Of a stretch of 64,000 nucleotides of DNA, positions 51,728-60,144 are shown in pieces. Under the pieces are notes generated by a model. It was not told where the DNA came from. It did not search any database and was given only the letters and a program-made list of their open reading frames with translations. The first letter of the stretch is position 1, and each line of letters opens with the position of its first letter. Location: positions 62,001-126,000 of the forward strand of contig NZ_AZRL01000022.1 in the NCBI RefSeq assembly GCF_002895525.1. Direction: 5' to 3'. A program made the translations under genes and the position numbers. The stretch is from Petrotoga olearia DSM 13574. GTDB lineage: Bacteria; Thermotogota; Thermotogae; Petrotogales; Petrotogaceae.

Positions 51728-52669
51728 ATGACTGAAAAGCTTGCAATTGTAGCAATAGGAGGAAATGCATTATCCCAACCAAAAGAATCTCCAACAGCTC
51801 AAAACATGCTAAAAAACTTAGAGAACACGGCAAAGTGCTTAGTTGAACTAGTAAAAAAAAATTATAAAATAGTCATAACCCACGGGAATGGACCTCAAGT
51901 GGGAAATATTCTAGTTCAACAAGATATAGCCAAAGATGTTATTCCTCCATTTCCGTTGGATGTTAACGGAGCTATGACTCAAGGATATATAGGATACATG
52001 ATTTCCCAAACGTTAAAAAACATTTTAACAGAAGAACATATTGAAAAAGACGTTACAAGTATTGTTACCCAAGTACTTGTTGATAAAAATGATCCTGCCT
52101 TTTTCAATCCTTCAAAACCCATTGGGCCTTTTTACAGCAAAGAAGAAGCTGACACTTTCATTAAAGAAAAAGGATGGAGTATGGTAGAAGATGCTGGAAG
52201 AGGTTGGAGAAGAGTAGTACCTTCTCCGGAACCGTTAGAGCTTATAGAGTTAAAAGCTATTAAACAACTGGTAAGGGACAACAATATAACCATAGCAGCG
52301 GGTGGAGGGGGTATCCCAGTAATAAAAGAAGAGGATAAATTAAAAGGCGTGGAAGGTGTCATAGACAAGGATAGAGCCTCGGCTTTGTTAGCGATAGAAT
52401 TAGAGGCTGATGAGTTTATAATTCTTACCGCTGTAGAAAAAGTATTCATAAATTTTAACAAACCTAATCAACAATCTATATCTTCAATGACCGTAAACCA
52501 GGCAATACAATATATGAAAGAAGGACATTTCTCAAAAGGGAGTATGTTGCCTAAGATAGAGGCGTGCACAAATTTTGTTCTCAAGACTGGAAGACCTGCT
52601 TTAATTACAGATTTAACCAAATTGGTTGATGCATTGGAAGGAAAAACGGGAACTATCATAACAAAATAA
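51728..52669 (+). CDS. arcC: Carbamate kinase
   Basis: A 313-aa amino-acid-kinase-fold enzyme that transfers phosphate from carbamoyl phosphate to ADP. VAIGGNALSQP (about 6-16), VITHGNGPQVGN (about 48-59), AGRGWRRVVPSPEP (about 156-169), AAGGGGIPV and EGVIDKDRASALLA (about 212-225) are family signatures. It follows the ornithine carbamoyltransferase by 5 bp and ends 1 bp before a terminator stem; together they make a fermentative ATP-yielding step. Confidence 0.95.
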   Translation: MTEKLAIVAIGGNALSQPKESPTAQNMLKNLENTAKCLVELVKKNYKIVITHGNGPQVGNILVQQDIAKDVIPPFPLDVNGAMTQGYIGYMISQTLKNILTEEHIEKDVTSIVTQVLVDKNDPAFFNPSKPIGPFYSKEEADTFIKEKGWSMVEDAGRGWRRVVPSPEPLELIELKAIKQLVRDNNITIAAGGGGIPVIKEEDKLKGVEGVIDKDRASALLAIELEADEFIILTAVEKVFINFNKPNQQSISSMTVNQAIQYMKEGHFSKGSMLPKIEACTNFVLKTGRPALITDLTKLVDALEGKTGTIITK

Positions 52670-52689
52670 GGGGGAGATTCCCCCTTTTT
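52670..52689. terminator. Terminator after arcC
   Basis: GGGGGA-GAT-TCCCCC followed by TTTTT. The convergent RpiR gene ends at 52691, so it can also serve the opposite strand weakly. Confidence 0.9.
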
Positions 52690-52690
52690 G

Positions 52691-53509
52691 TTAACTAAAC
52701 CTTTTTGTTCTCATCGCTTGACTTATTCTACTTTCTTTGTTTTTAAGGGACATTTTAGAAGCAACTGAGTTGTACAAAAGTTCTACCATGAATATTTCTC
52801 CGATTCTGCTTACTGTAAATTCGCTCTCCTGAGGCATTTCAGCTGAAGTATATAAAACTAGGTTGACTATTTTTGACATGGGTGAATTAATTCCTGCAGT
52901 TATACCTATAGTAAAGGCACCAGCGTCCTTGGCTACTTGGGCGGATTTGTAAGTATCTCTGATAACCCCAGAATGACTTATAGCAACTACTACATCATCT
53001 TTTTCCAGATTTGAAGCGACTATAACTTGCATGTGTGGATCAGGATATGCAGTAGAAGCAAAACCCAAGGCGGCAAACTTCAAAGAAGCATCCAAAGCTA
53101 CGGGAAAAGATCTTCCTACCGCATAGAATAGTAATTTTTTGCTGTTAAGTATCATTTCGGATGCTCGATTAATTTTATCCCTATCTGTTTGCCTTAGAAT
53201 ATCTGTTAAGGAGTTTACAGTCTTATTGTAAATCATATCTACAAGATCTTTCGACTCTTTTAATTCAAGTGTAGGGGTACTCAACTCTCTTGCTAGTTCT
53301 AACTTAAATTTTTGATATCCCGAGTAGCCAACCTTTTTTAAAACTCTGTATATAGTAGTTTCACTAGTTCCTGCCCAATTGGATAATTCAGTGATGCTGT
53401 AGTGTATTACATCGGCAGGCCTTTCGATTATATACTGAGCTGCCTGCTTTTCTTTGTCAGTTAAAGAATTGTATATCCCTTTAATCTTGGAAGTTACCAA
53501 CTTCGTCAC
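52691..53509 (-). CDS. RpiR/MurR-family regulator with SIS domain
   Basis: A 272-aa regulator. The helix-turn-helix is YSITELSNWAGTSETTIYRV with a following LKKVGYSGYQKFKLELARE (about 36-75); the C-terminal SIS domain (about 110-255) has FYAVGRSFPVALD and VVAISHSGVIRDT, which bind phosphosugars. Such proteins sense sugar phosphates and control nearby sugar genes. It is the last gene of the ABC importer/glycosyltransferase run, 10 bp after the glycosyltransferase. Confidence 0.9.
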   Translation of the reverse strand: MTKLVTSKIKGIYNSLTDKEKQAAQYIIERPADVIHYSITELSNWAGTSETTIYRVLKKVGYSGYQKFKLELARELSTPTLELKESKDLVDMIYNKTVNSLTDILRQTDRDKINRASEMILNSKKLLFYAVGRSFPVALDASLKFAALGFASTAYPDPHMQVIVASNLEKDDVVVAISHSGVIRDTYKSAQVAKDAGAFTIGITAGINSPMSKIVNLVLYTSAEMPQESEFTVSRIGEIFMVELLYNSVASKMSLKNKESRISQAMRTKRFS

Positions 53510-53519
53510 CTCTAATCGA

Positions 53520-54701
53520 CTATAACTTTTTCATCAATTCATCTTTTTTATTAGCAAATGCATTTATTTGATCTTTAATCACTTTTTCTGCTTCTACTTC
53601 GTTCATATCTTTTGTTAATTCAGCAAAATCGGCTACTCTCCCAAAATAGAGGGGTACTAAGGATTCCACCAAATTTTTGTCTTTGTTTTTTGAATATTCT
53701 GTTAACGTGTTAAATAAGATATCCACCCATATTTGAAGTGGTAATTTCTTCTCTTTCATTATGATTTCCAAGTGATCATTTGCTAATCTTTTTGTTTCTT
53801 CATTTTTTAATCCTTCTAAAAGTTGCTTTTTCAAATTTTCTATGTTGATGTTGATAGGTTCAACAGCGACTTGGGGTATTTCACCATATATTGGGGCTTC
53901 TTCAATAGATTCGATATCTTTCCATTTCGAGACGCTATCTACGATAATATCAAATAACGTTCCAACAACTTGCTTAAACATCGGGGATAGATCAGCTCCA
54001 GGATCCTTAGGATCGTGAACTTTTGCACCTAAAGCAGCTTGATAAACCTTTTTATTGGAGTTAAGTATGGCATTTGTAGTCATCCAAATATCTATCCCGA
54101 ACTTAGCAACGTCTGTTTTTGCGACACTCGAAGCGGTTTCCAAATAAACATCAATCATATTTTTACCTACACCAAAGTCTCCCCCTATCGGTTGCCTAAT
54201 AGCTTGACCAAACAGAGAAGTAACCAAGGGATAACAGACTTGATTTGTGATTGTACCGTCGTATTTGTGCCTTACATAATAAGGTGTAACATAATCAGAA
54301 AGTCCTTTCATTATTGGACCAGTTAGTCTTTCTATCCACCATGGCCTAACACTTTTTAAATCAGAATCTAAAAATACAATCGCTTCGGCGTCTAAGTTTT
54401 TTGCTAGTTCTATCACAGAAAGCATAGCGCTTCCTTTACCGGGAAGTCCGATATAATCGTAAGCAATTTTTGGTACTTTTTTTGTGTCTGTTTTCATAAA
54501 AACTTCTTTTGTTCCGTCTTTTGAACCCCCATCAGCGTTAACAATTAATCCATTAGAATCACAATATTCAACTATCCCTTCTGCTGCTGTTTTAGAAACA
54601 AAAGAAATCGTTTCAGCATTATTATAGCTTGGAATACCCACAACTACTTTTACCCTTTTAGGTAAATTTTGTAAAATTTTATCATCAAAAAATATTGACA
54701 T
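53520..54701 (-). CDS. GT-A glycosyltransferase (glucosylglycerate/mannosylglycerate-synthase-like)
   Basis: A 393-aa soluble GT-A fold enzyme. [17 protein letters not shown] (about 18-34) and [10 protein letters not shown] (about 55-64) bind the nucleotide, [14 protein letters not shown] holds the DxD metal motif (about 114-127), [11 protein letters not shown] is like the PGKG loop of glucosyl-3-phosphoglycerate synthases, and IGGDFGVG and HDPKDPGAD line the acceptor site. Family GT81 is my best guess from these. Petrotoga is known to make mannosylglucosylglycerate as a compatible solute, so a role there is plausible but not shown. Two domains are possible: a helical C-terminal part (about 290-393) is extra. 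Confidence 0.7.
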   Translation of the reverse strand: MSIFFDDKILQNLPKRVKVVVGIPSYNNAETISFVSKTAAEGIVEYCDSNGLIVNADGGSKDGTKEVFMKTDTKKVPKIAYDYIGLPGKGSAMLSVIELAKNLDAEAIVFLDSDLKSVRPWWIERLTGPIMKGLSDYVTPYYVRHKYDGTITNQVCYPLVTSLFGQAIRQPIGGDFGVGKNMIDVYLETASSVAKTDVAKFGIDIWMTTNAILNSNKKVYQAALGAKVHDPKDPGADLSPMFKQVVGTLFDIIVDSVSKWKDIESIEEAPIYGEIPQVAVEPININIENLKKQLLEGLKNEETKRLANDHLEIIMKEKKLPLQIWVDILFNTLTEYSKNKDKNLVESLVPLYFGRVADFAELTKDMNEVEAEKVIKDQINAFANKKDELMKKL

Positions 54702-54734
54702 TTTAACTTCCTCCTTTTTGTCGCACTTTCAACT

Positions 54735-55709
54735 TTATTCTTTGACTCCACCAGCAGTTAAACCTGCCGTTAGGTACTTTTCTACGGTCATAAACAACAC
54801 AATGACAGGCACGGCTGTCAACACTGAGGCTGCCATCATTTTAGCCCATACCGCATGTTCAGAAAAGAAAATCTCTCTCAAACCCACGGGCAAAGTATAA
54901 GCTCCGGGATAAGGCCTTATGAAGATAGAAGCAAATAAATACTCATTCCATCCTATCATAAATGCGTATATGAAAACGGTGATTATAGCTGGCATCGATA
55001 GAGGAATAATTATCCTCATAATAGTTCCTATTCTTGTGCTGCCATCAATTAAGGCCGCCTCTTCAATTGATTCAGGAATTGTTCTGAAATAATTACCAAG
55101 CATATACATCGAAACAGGTAACGTCTGGATCACATATATTATATACAAAGCAAACATTGAGGTTCCACCAGAATTAGTTAATCCCATTCTTACGAACAAA
55201 TCATACAAGGGCACAGATAATATTACTCCACCTACCAAGTATACTAGCAAAACTCCTCTTTGAACAAGTGTTCTTCCCGGATACCAAACTCTACTGAAGG
55301 AATAGGCACCAAATATACCTATTATTAAACTTGTTAGTGCGCTTAATCCAGCCAAGAGTAAACTGTTACCAAACCATCTTAAAAAAGGAAACGATTCACG
55401 CCTTCTTTGTGAAAGTATATTCTGAAGGATTTGTTCTCTTTGTTCTTCTGGAAGAGACTCTAAAAGTCCCATGAGTTGTTCTTCTTCATTACTCATCTGT
55501 TGTCTAATAGACTCCTCAAGTCCTAATAGTTGAGCATACTGTGACAATGTTGGATTCTCAGGGATCAGTCCAGGATCAAATGCATCAGAATCATATCTAA
55601 ATGAAACTGAAACCATATATGCAAAAGGATAGGCAACAAATATTACAACTAAAGCTATGAAAAACCAAAATAAAAATGTTTTTATGAAAGATCTTTTTCT
55701 TACTACCAT
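54735..55709 (-). CDS. Sugar ABC transporter permease, MalG type, with a long extracytoplasmic insert
   Basis: A 324-aa permease. The EAA loop is EEAALIDGSTRIGTIMRIII (about 211-230). Between the first helix and the core there is a Glu/Gln-rich loop (about 55-105, containing RQQMSNEEEQLMGLLESL and EEQREQILQNIL) that MalG proteins usually lack. It may contact the binding protein or sheath. Its start overlaps the stop of the MalF-type permease by 7 bp. No ATPase gene is in this operon either. Confidence 0.88.
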   Translation of the reverse strand: MVVRKRSFIKTFLFWFFIALVVIFVAYPFAYMVSVSFRYDSDAFDPGLIPENPTLSQYAQLLGLEESIRQQMSNEEEQLMGLLESLPEEQREQILQNILSQRRRESFPFLRWFGNSLLLAGLSALTSLIIGIFGAYSFSRVWYPGRTLVQRGVLLVYLVGGVILSVPLYDLFVRMGLTNSGGTSMFALYIIYVIQTLPVSMYMLGNYFRTIPESIEEAALIDGSTRIGTIMRIIIPLSMPAIITVFIYAFMIGWNEYLFASIFIRPYPGAYTLPVGLREIFFSEHAVWAKMMAASVLTAVPVIVLFMTVEKYLTAGLTAGGVKE

Positions 55710-56587
55710 TTTAACACCTTCCTCACATAGATGGATATGAGCACCATCATAACTACAAAGAGGACAGTTGCAATAGCTGCTGCTACTCCTAACTCCGGCA
55801 AACCTGTGAAGGCTTTTTCATATAGATATATAGGTAGAGTTCTTGCTTCTTTAGACAAAAGGTATACCTCTTCAAATTTGTAAAAGTTCCATATTCCTCT
55901 TAATAGGACTAAAGAACCTATTACATAATATAGTTCTGGTAAAGTAATATGACGAAATTTTTGAAAACCATTAGCGCCATCTATATCAGCTGCTTCATAA
56001 TAATCTTGAGATATTGATTGTAACCTGGATAGAATCATCAAATAAATAAAAGGAAAGTTCTTCCAAATGCTGTAAAAAGAAACAACTAAGAATGCATTAT
56101 TTGGATCGTTAACAAGGTCTTGTGTCACATCCATTATACCTAAATTACTTAAGAGTATTGTTAAAGGGCCGTTTAAAGGCATTAAGACGTATTGCCAAGC
56201 AAAAACGGTTGAAATAACTGGGGCAACATATGGGAACAATATAAGGGCTCTTACTATACCTCTTCCAGGAAATTCTTTATTCATAAGCAAAGCAACCCCT
56301 AAACCAACTAAAATACTTCCGAAAACGGTAATCAAAACAAACAACATGGTTATACCAAAAGAATTCCAAAAGGTAGGATCGGTTAACAGTTCTCTATAAT
56401 TTTGGAAGCCAACAAACTTATTCGGTACTCCCGGTGTAAGGGATACTTCAAAAAAACTCAAGTAAATATTGTATAAAACTGGATACAAAATAAAAATCCC
56501 TATCAAAATAACTGCGGGGGATACTAACCGCCATCCAAAAACGGCTTCTTTCTTCCTTAAAGGAGATAACTCTCGAAATCGTTGCAT
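55703..56587 (-). CDS. Sugar ABC transporter permease, MalF type
   Basis: A 294-aa permease. Membrane helix WRLVSPAVILIGIFILYPVL leads, and the EAA loop is EAADIDGANGFQKFRHITLP (about 183-202). ATG 56587 is chosen because GGGAGGAGAG lies just before it; a longer frame from 56719 would overlap the binding-protein gene. It forms the channel with 54735-55709. Confidence 0.9.
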   Translation of the reverse strand: MQRFRELSPLRKKEAVFGWRLVSPAVILIGIFILYPVLYNIYLSFFEVSLTPGVPNKFVGFQNYRELLTDPTFWNSFGITMLFVLITVFGSILVGLGVALLMNKEFPGRGIVRALILFPYVAPVISTVFAWQYVLMPLNGPLTILLSNLGIMDVTQDLVNDPNNAFLVVSFYSIWKNFPFIYLMILSRLQSISQDYYEAADIDGANGFQKFRHITLPELYYVIGSLVLLRGIWNFYKFEEVYLLSKEARTLPIYLYEKAFTGLPELGVAAAIATVLFVVMMVLISIYVRKVLKW

Positions 56588-56615
56588 TTTTCTCTCCTCC
56601 CAATTTTTAGTAAAA

Positions 56616-56638
56616 AAGGGGAATAAAGTATTCCCCTT
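56616..56638 (-). terminator. Attenuator-like hairpin between binding protein and permease genes
   Basis: On the minus strand AAGGGGAATA pairs with TATTCCCCTT (10 bp, 3-nt loop) followed by T6, so it resembles an intrinsic terminator just after the binding-protein stop. Partial read-through would give more binding protein than permease. Confidence 0.8.
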
Positions 56639-56655
56639 ATAAGAGCTAGTAAAGT

Positions 56656-57942
56656 TTAATCGCCTAATAATCTTTCTGCTTCTTGTTGTGCCCATTGAGC
56701 CGTTTGCTGTGGTGTCCAATCGTTTGCAAACATTCTATTTATTGCCCTACCAATTACAAAGTTACCAGATAGGATACTCATCTCCTCAATAATTTCTCCT
56801 TCCATGAACTCAAATCTTTCAACAGTATCTAATGCGGAAATAATCGTAGTTATTTGATCTTTCCCATATCTTTCTAAAACTGGATTATCTAAAAACTCGT
56901 CCATCTCTGCTATAGAGCTTCTTGTTGGATTCATTCCGCCAGGTGCCACGTGCAACCAGTAGATGTAATTGTTTCCACTCATAAGAAATTTTACCCATTG
57001 TTCTGCAGCATCTTTGTTTTTGGAAGTATTAAGTATACCCAATCCAACAACTTCACCAAATGAAGATGGTCTTATGTTAACCATAAAATTTGCAAAACCT
57101 GTATTCTCAACAAGTTTAGGATCAAACTGTTCTACTCTTTGTTTTTGAACCTCTTCCACTGCAATATCGTCCATTATGTATGTCGAATAGAAAACCATAG
57201 CGGCTTCGTTATTCAAATAACCATTTAATGCTTCTGGAACAGCAGTAAAACCAGGCCTAGAATATTTTCCAAGTTCTTTATAAAATCTAAATGATTCGAT
57301 CATTTCAGGAGTATTAAAAAGAATATTTCCATCTTTATCAATTGGTCTTGCACCATTTGAAAGAGCGATTTGTGAAAAGACCTGTTCAGTATAAGCATCC
57401 GCCTTCTTAGGCAATATTATACCGTAGAAACCATTAGCCGGATCGTTTAATGCTTTAGCAGCTGTAAGTATATTATACCAAGATGTTGGAGCCCCTAGGT
57501 CTCTTTCTTCAAACAAATTCGCCTTATACCAAATCCCTTGAACCCAAGCGTGGAAAGGTACCCCATAATATCCTCCATCTGGTGCTTTCATCAATCTTGC
57601 AACGCCTTCATAAACATCACCAAAATCTTCGATGATCTTTGCATTAAGCTTTGTATCCATAAAGCCTTGACTTCCCAGCAGGAGAATAGGAGAAATACCA
57701 CCTTCTACAACATCTGGTAAAGTTCCAGCCTGAACTGCTCTTGGAATCTGTTCTAAAATCTCGTTTTCCTCGATCGGTACTAAATTAACCTTTATACCCG
57801 TTTGTGCCTCAAAAATCTGTGCTAAAGCTCTTACCCTTTGTTGCCTATCTGTTTCCACCTGAGTATGCCAAAACGTAATCGTTTGAGTGAACATCATGGC
57901 ACTAACCAGCACCGCTAAAATAACTACTATAAGTTTCTTCAC
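56656..57942 (-). CDS. Sugar ABC transporter substrate-binding protein
   Basis: A 428-aa family-1 solute-binding protein with signal peptide (KKLIVVILAVLVSAMMF, about 2-18) and mature N-terminus QTITFWHTQVETDRQQRV. Other family words are LPDVVEGG, GVPFHAWVQGIWYKANLFEE (about 121-140) and the C-terminal WAQQEAERLLGD. GTG 57942 follows GAGGAGG by 8 bp and is preferred among three nearby GTGs. It lies under the third phased TAATCR promoter. Substrate is not clear; a glucosylglycerate- or glucoside-type solute is a guess from the glycosyltransferase in the operon. Confidence 0.88.
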   Translation of the reverse strand: MKKLIVVILAVLVSAMMFTQTITFWHTQVETDRQQRVRALAQIFEAQTGIKVNLVPIEENEILEQIPRAVQAGTLPDVVEGGISPILLLGSQGFMDTKLNAKIIEDFGDVYEGVARLMKAPDGGYYGVPFHAWVQGIWYKANLFEERDLGAPTSWYNILTAAKALNDPANGFYGIILPKKADAYTEQVFSQIALSNGARPIDKDGNILFNTPEMIESFRFYKELGKYSRPGFTAVPEALNGYLNNEAAMVFYSTYIMDDIAVEEVQKQRVEQFDPKLVENTGFANFMVNIRPSSFGEVVGLGILNTSKNKDAAEQWVKFLMSGNNYIYWLHVAPGGMNPTRSSIAEMDEFLDNPVLERYGKDQITTIISALDTVERFEFMEGEIIEEMSILSGNFVIGRAINRMFANDWTPQQTAQWAQQEAERLLGD

Positions 57943-58028
57943 CACACACACCTCCTCAAATTTATGGTTCTGATTATAAATAAAAATTTTTTCCAGAAAT
58001 ATAAGATAAAAAGAAAATTTTCATTTTT

Positions 58029-58106
58029 ATTATACAGAAAAAAATATTATTTTCAAAATCTGATTATTCGTGATTACGATTGATTATAAGTAATTATTTG
58101 TGATTA
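58029..58106 (-). promoter_or_regulatory. Promoter with 10-bp-phased TAATCR boxes (array 3)
   Basis: On the minus strand boxes TAATCA or TAATTA begin at 58106, 58096, 58086, 58076 and 58066. The -35 TTGAAA occupies the next register (58056-58051), then a 16-bp spacer and the -10 TATAAT (58034-58029). Both hexamers, the spacer and the 4-bp gap after the last box equal those of array 1. It drives the importer starting at 57942. Confidence 0.85.
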
Positions 58107-58111
58107 TTATC

Positions 58112-58128
58112 GAAAATCTTCGATTTTC
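58112..58128. promoter_or_regulatory. Palindrome between divergent promoters
   Basis: GAAAATC-TTC-GATTTTC is an inverted repeat just upstream of array 3 and 17 bp before the macro-domain promoter. It could be an operator for either direction. Confidence 0.45.
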
Positions 58129-58144
58129 TCATTATTGCATTTTT

Positions 58145-58174
58145 TTGTGTTAGTCTACAAACTTTTGATATAAT
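58145..58174 (+). promoter_or_regulatory. Promoter of the macro-domain/paaK-like/polA run
   Basis: TTGTGT (58145-58150), an 18-bp spacer and TATAAT (58169-58174), 58 bp before the macro-domain ATG. Confidence 0.6.
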
Positions 58175-58231
58175 AAAAGAAACATTAAATATAAAAGCTA
58201 CTATAATTTTATCTTTTTGGAGGCGTTAATT

Positions 58232-58780
58232 ATGAACAAAATTATAAAAGAAATAAAAGTCAACAACGTTGAAATTAAATTAGTATCTGGTGATATAACT
58301 ATCGAAGAAACAGACGCTATTGTAAATGCTGCTAATTCACATTTGCAGCATGGGGGAGGGGTAGCAGGGGTTATAGCAAGAAAAGGTGGTTCAGATGTTC
58401 AAAAAGAGTCGAACGAATATATTAAAAAATACGGTAAAGTCGAAACGGGAAATGTTGCCGTTACAACTGGAGGAAAGTTAAAATGCAAATACATAATTCA
58501 CGCAGTTGGACCAATTTGGAGGGGAGGCAGTGAGCAAGAAGAAAAGTTATTGTATGATGCTGTTATTAATTCTTTAAAAAAAGCAGAAGAATTAAAATTG
58601 AATTCAATATCCCTACCAGCTATAAGTGCGGGGATTTACGGTTATCCCATAGAAAAAGCGGTTCCCGTTTACAAAAAGGCGGTCTATGATTTCATAAATA
58701 CCAATCCACAATTTTTAAAAGAAATCAGGTTTGTAGTATATGATGAAGAACATTATGATTATTTTTTGAAAGAATTCTGA
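58232..58780 (+). CDS. Macro-domain ADP-ribose hydrolase
   Basis: A 182-aa macro domain. LVSGDITIEETDAIVNAAN (about 16-34) and GGGVAGVIARKGG (about 41-53) bind ADP-ribose; AVTTGGKLKCKYIIHAVGPI (about 77-96) and ISLPAISAGIYGYP (about 126-139) complete the site. These enzymes remove O-acetyl or ADP-ribosyl groups. ATG 58232 follows GGAGGCG; the frame from TTG 58217 would include it. It precedes a PaaK-like gene by 4 bp. Confidence 0.93.
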   Translation: MNKIIKEIKVNNVEIKLVSGDITIEETDAIVNAANSHLQHGGGVAGVIARKGGSDVQKESNEYIKKYGKVETGNVAVTTGGKLKCKYIIHAVGPIWRGGSEQEEKLLYDAVINSLKKAEELKLNSISLPAISAGIYGYPIEKAVPVYKKAVYDFINTNPQFLKEIRFVVYDEEHYDYFLKEF

Positions 58781-58784
58781 GATC

Positions 58785-60116
58785 ATGAGTTTTCTAAGAA
58801 CAGTATACTATTATTATTCACTAAGTAAAAATCTTAATCATTCAAGAAGAAAGATATTAGAATTAAGAGAAAAGAAATTTAGAAAGATATTAAGATACGC
58901 CTATAGAAAAATACCTTTTTATATGGACTTTTATAGATCCTTCCGAATAAAAGAAAACATGCTGGACGAGATTCCCATAAACGAATTACCAACGATCAAT
59001 AAAAATATTATGATTGATAATTTTGATAAGTTCTTTAAAGATGACCAAATTACCAAAAACAAAGTAGAAGATTTTTTAAATAATAACCCCAATCCAACTT
59101 CTTTACTTTATGACAAGTATCATGTAATACACAGTTCTGGATCAACGGGAACGGTAGGATATTATTTGTACAGTGAAAAAGAGTGGGATTTCATCAAAGC
59201 TATTTCAACAAGGATGTTTTCAAATTTCACTCTCAAAAGAAAGAAATATGCCTTTATAGGTGCAGTTGATGGACATTATGCTGCCATAAGTTTATTCCTA
59301 TCTCCACTAAATCAAACTGAAAAGTTTTTCTACAAAGATTATATAGTAATGGATATAAATAAGCCTATCAAAACGTACTTAAAAAAACTTAACGATTTTC
59401 AACCGGATAATCTCACAGGGTACCCTTATGGCATAAGATCTTTGGCACAATTTCAAAATGAAGGTTTTTTGAACATTCACCCGGAAGTGATAGTCTGTGG
59501 TGGAGAACCTTTATTAAAAAACGTAAAACTGTTTTTAAAAGAGGTGTGGAAAAACTCCAAAATAGTAGATAGTTATGCAACATCTGAGTCTTTGGCAATG
59601 GGTGTATCTAGGGAAGATTTAAAAGGAATGTACATATACGATGATGCGGTTTATCTTGAAATCCAAGAGAACAAAACAATTTTGACGAACTTGTACAATT
59701 ACACCCAACCTATAATAAGGTATGAATTAACAGATATCCTAAAAAAATCAAAAAATGGGGGAGGGAAATGGCCCTTTACAAAGATTGAACAAATTACTGG
59801 TAGAACCGAACTAATCCCATTTTTTGTAACCCAAGACGGAGAAAAAGATTTCATTCATCCAATCGTTATAGCAGAATTTTTTGTCAAAGGAGTAACTAAG
59901 TTTCAATTTATCCAAAGGAATCAATCATCTTTTGTTTTTAAAATAGTCGTCTCACCAAAAGAACCTTCAGATGAAATTGTTCAAGAAGTTCGAAAAAAAC
60001 TTTATGATATTTTAGAAAAGAAAAAAATGAAAAACGTGAATTTTGAAGTAAAAGTTGTAGAAGATATTAAACCAGATGAAAAGACGGGAAAATTCAAATT
60101 AATTGTTATTGAGTAA
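58785..60116 (+). CDS. PaaK/CapK-family adenylate-forming enzyme
   Basis: A 443-aa member of the phenylacetate-CoA ligase/coenzyme F390 synthetase group. The P-loop-like AMP motif is VIHSSGSTGTVGYY (about 114-127); SYATSESLAMG (about 264-274) and QPIIRYELTDIL (about 308-319) are the acceptor/AMP motifs; the C-terminal domain has TGRTEL and DEKTGKFKLI. Its acid substrate is unknown; CapK-like members are often found with polysaccharide genes but none is here. It overlaps polA's upstream region only. Confidence 0.85.
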   Translation: MSFLRTVYYYYSLSKNLNHSRRKILELREKKFRKILRYAYRKIPFYMDFYRSFRIKENMLDEIPINELPTINKNIMIDNFDKFFKDDQITKNKVEDFLNNNPNPTSLLYDKYHVIHSSGSTGTVGYYLYSEKEWDFIKAISTRMFSNFTLKRKKYAFIGAVDGHYAAISLFLSPLNQTEKFFYKDYIVMDINKPIKTYLKKLNDFQPDNLTGYPYGIRSLAQFQNEGFLNIHPEVIVCGGEPLLKNVKLFLKEVWKNSKIVDSYATSESLAMGVSREDLKGMYIYDDAVYLEIQENKTILTNLYNYTQPIIRYELTDILKKSKNGGGKWPFTKIEQITGRTELIPFFVTQDGEKDFIHPIVIAEFFVKGVTKFQFIQRNQSSFVFKIVVSPKEPSDEIVQEVRKKLYDILEKKKMKNVNFEVKVVEDIKPDEKTGKFKLIVIE

Positions 60117-60144
60117 AAAATCAAAAGAAAAGAAGGTGTTTCAC

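Noticed and set aside
56588-56719. Longer frame for the MalF-type permease reaching into the binding-protein gene
   Set aside because: The added 44 residues are read through the hairpin and the previous gene; a good ribosome site serves ATG 56587.
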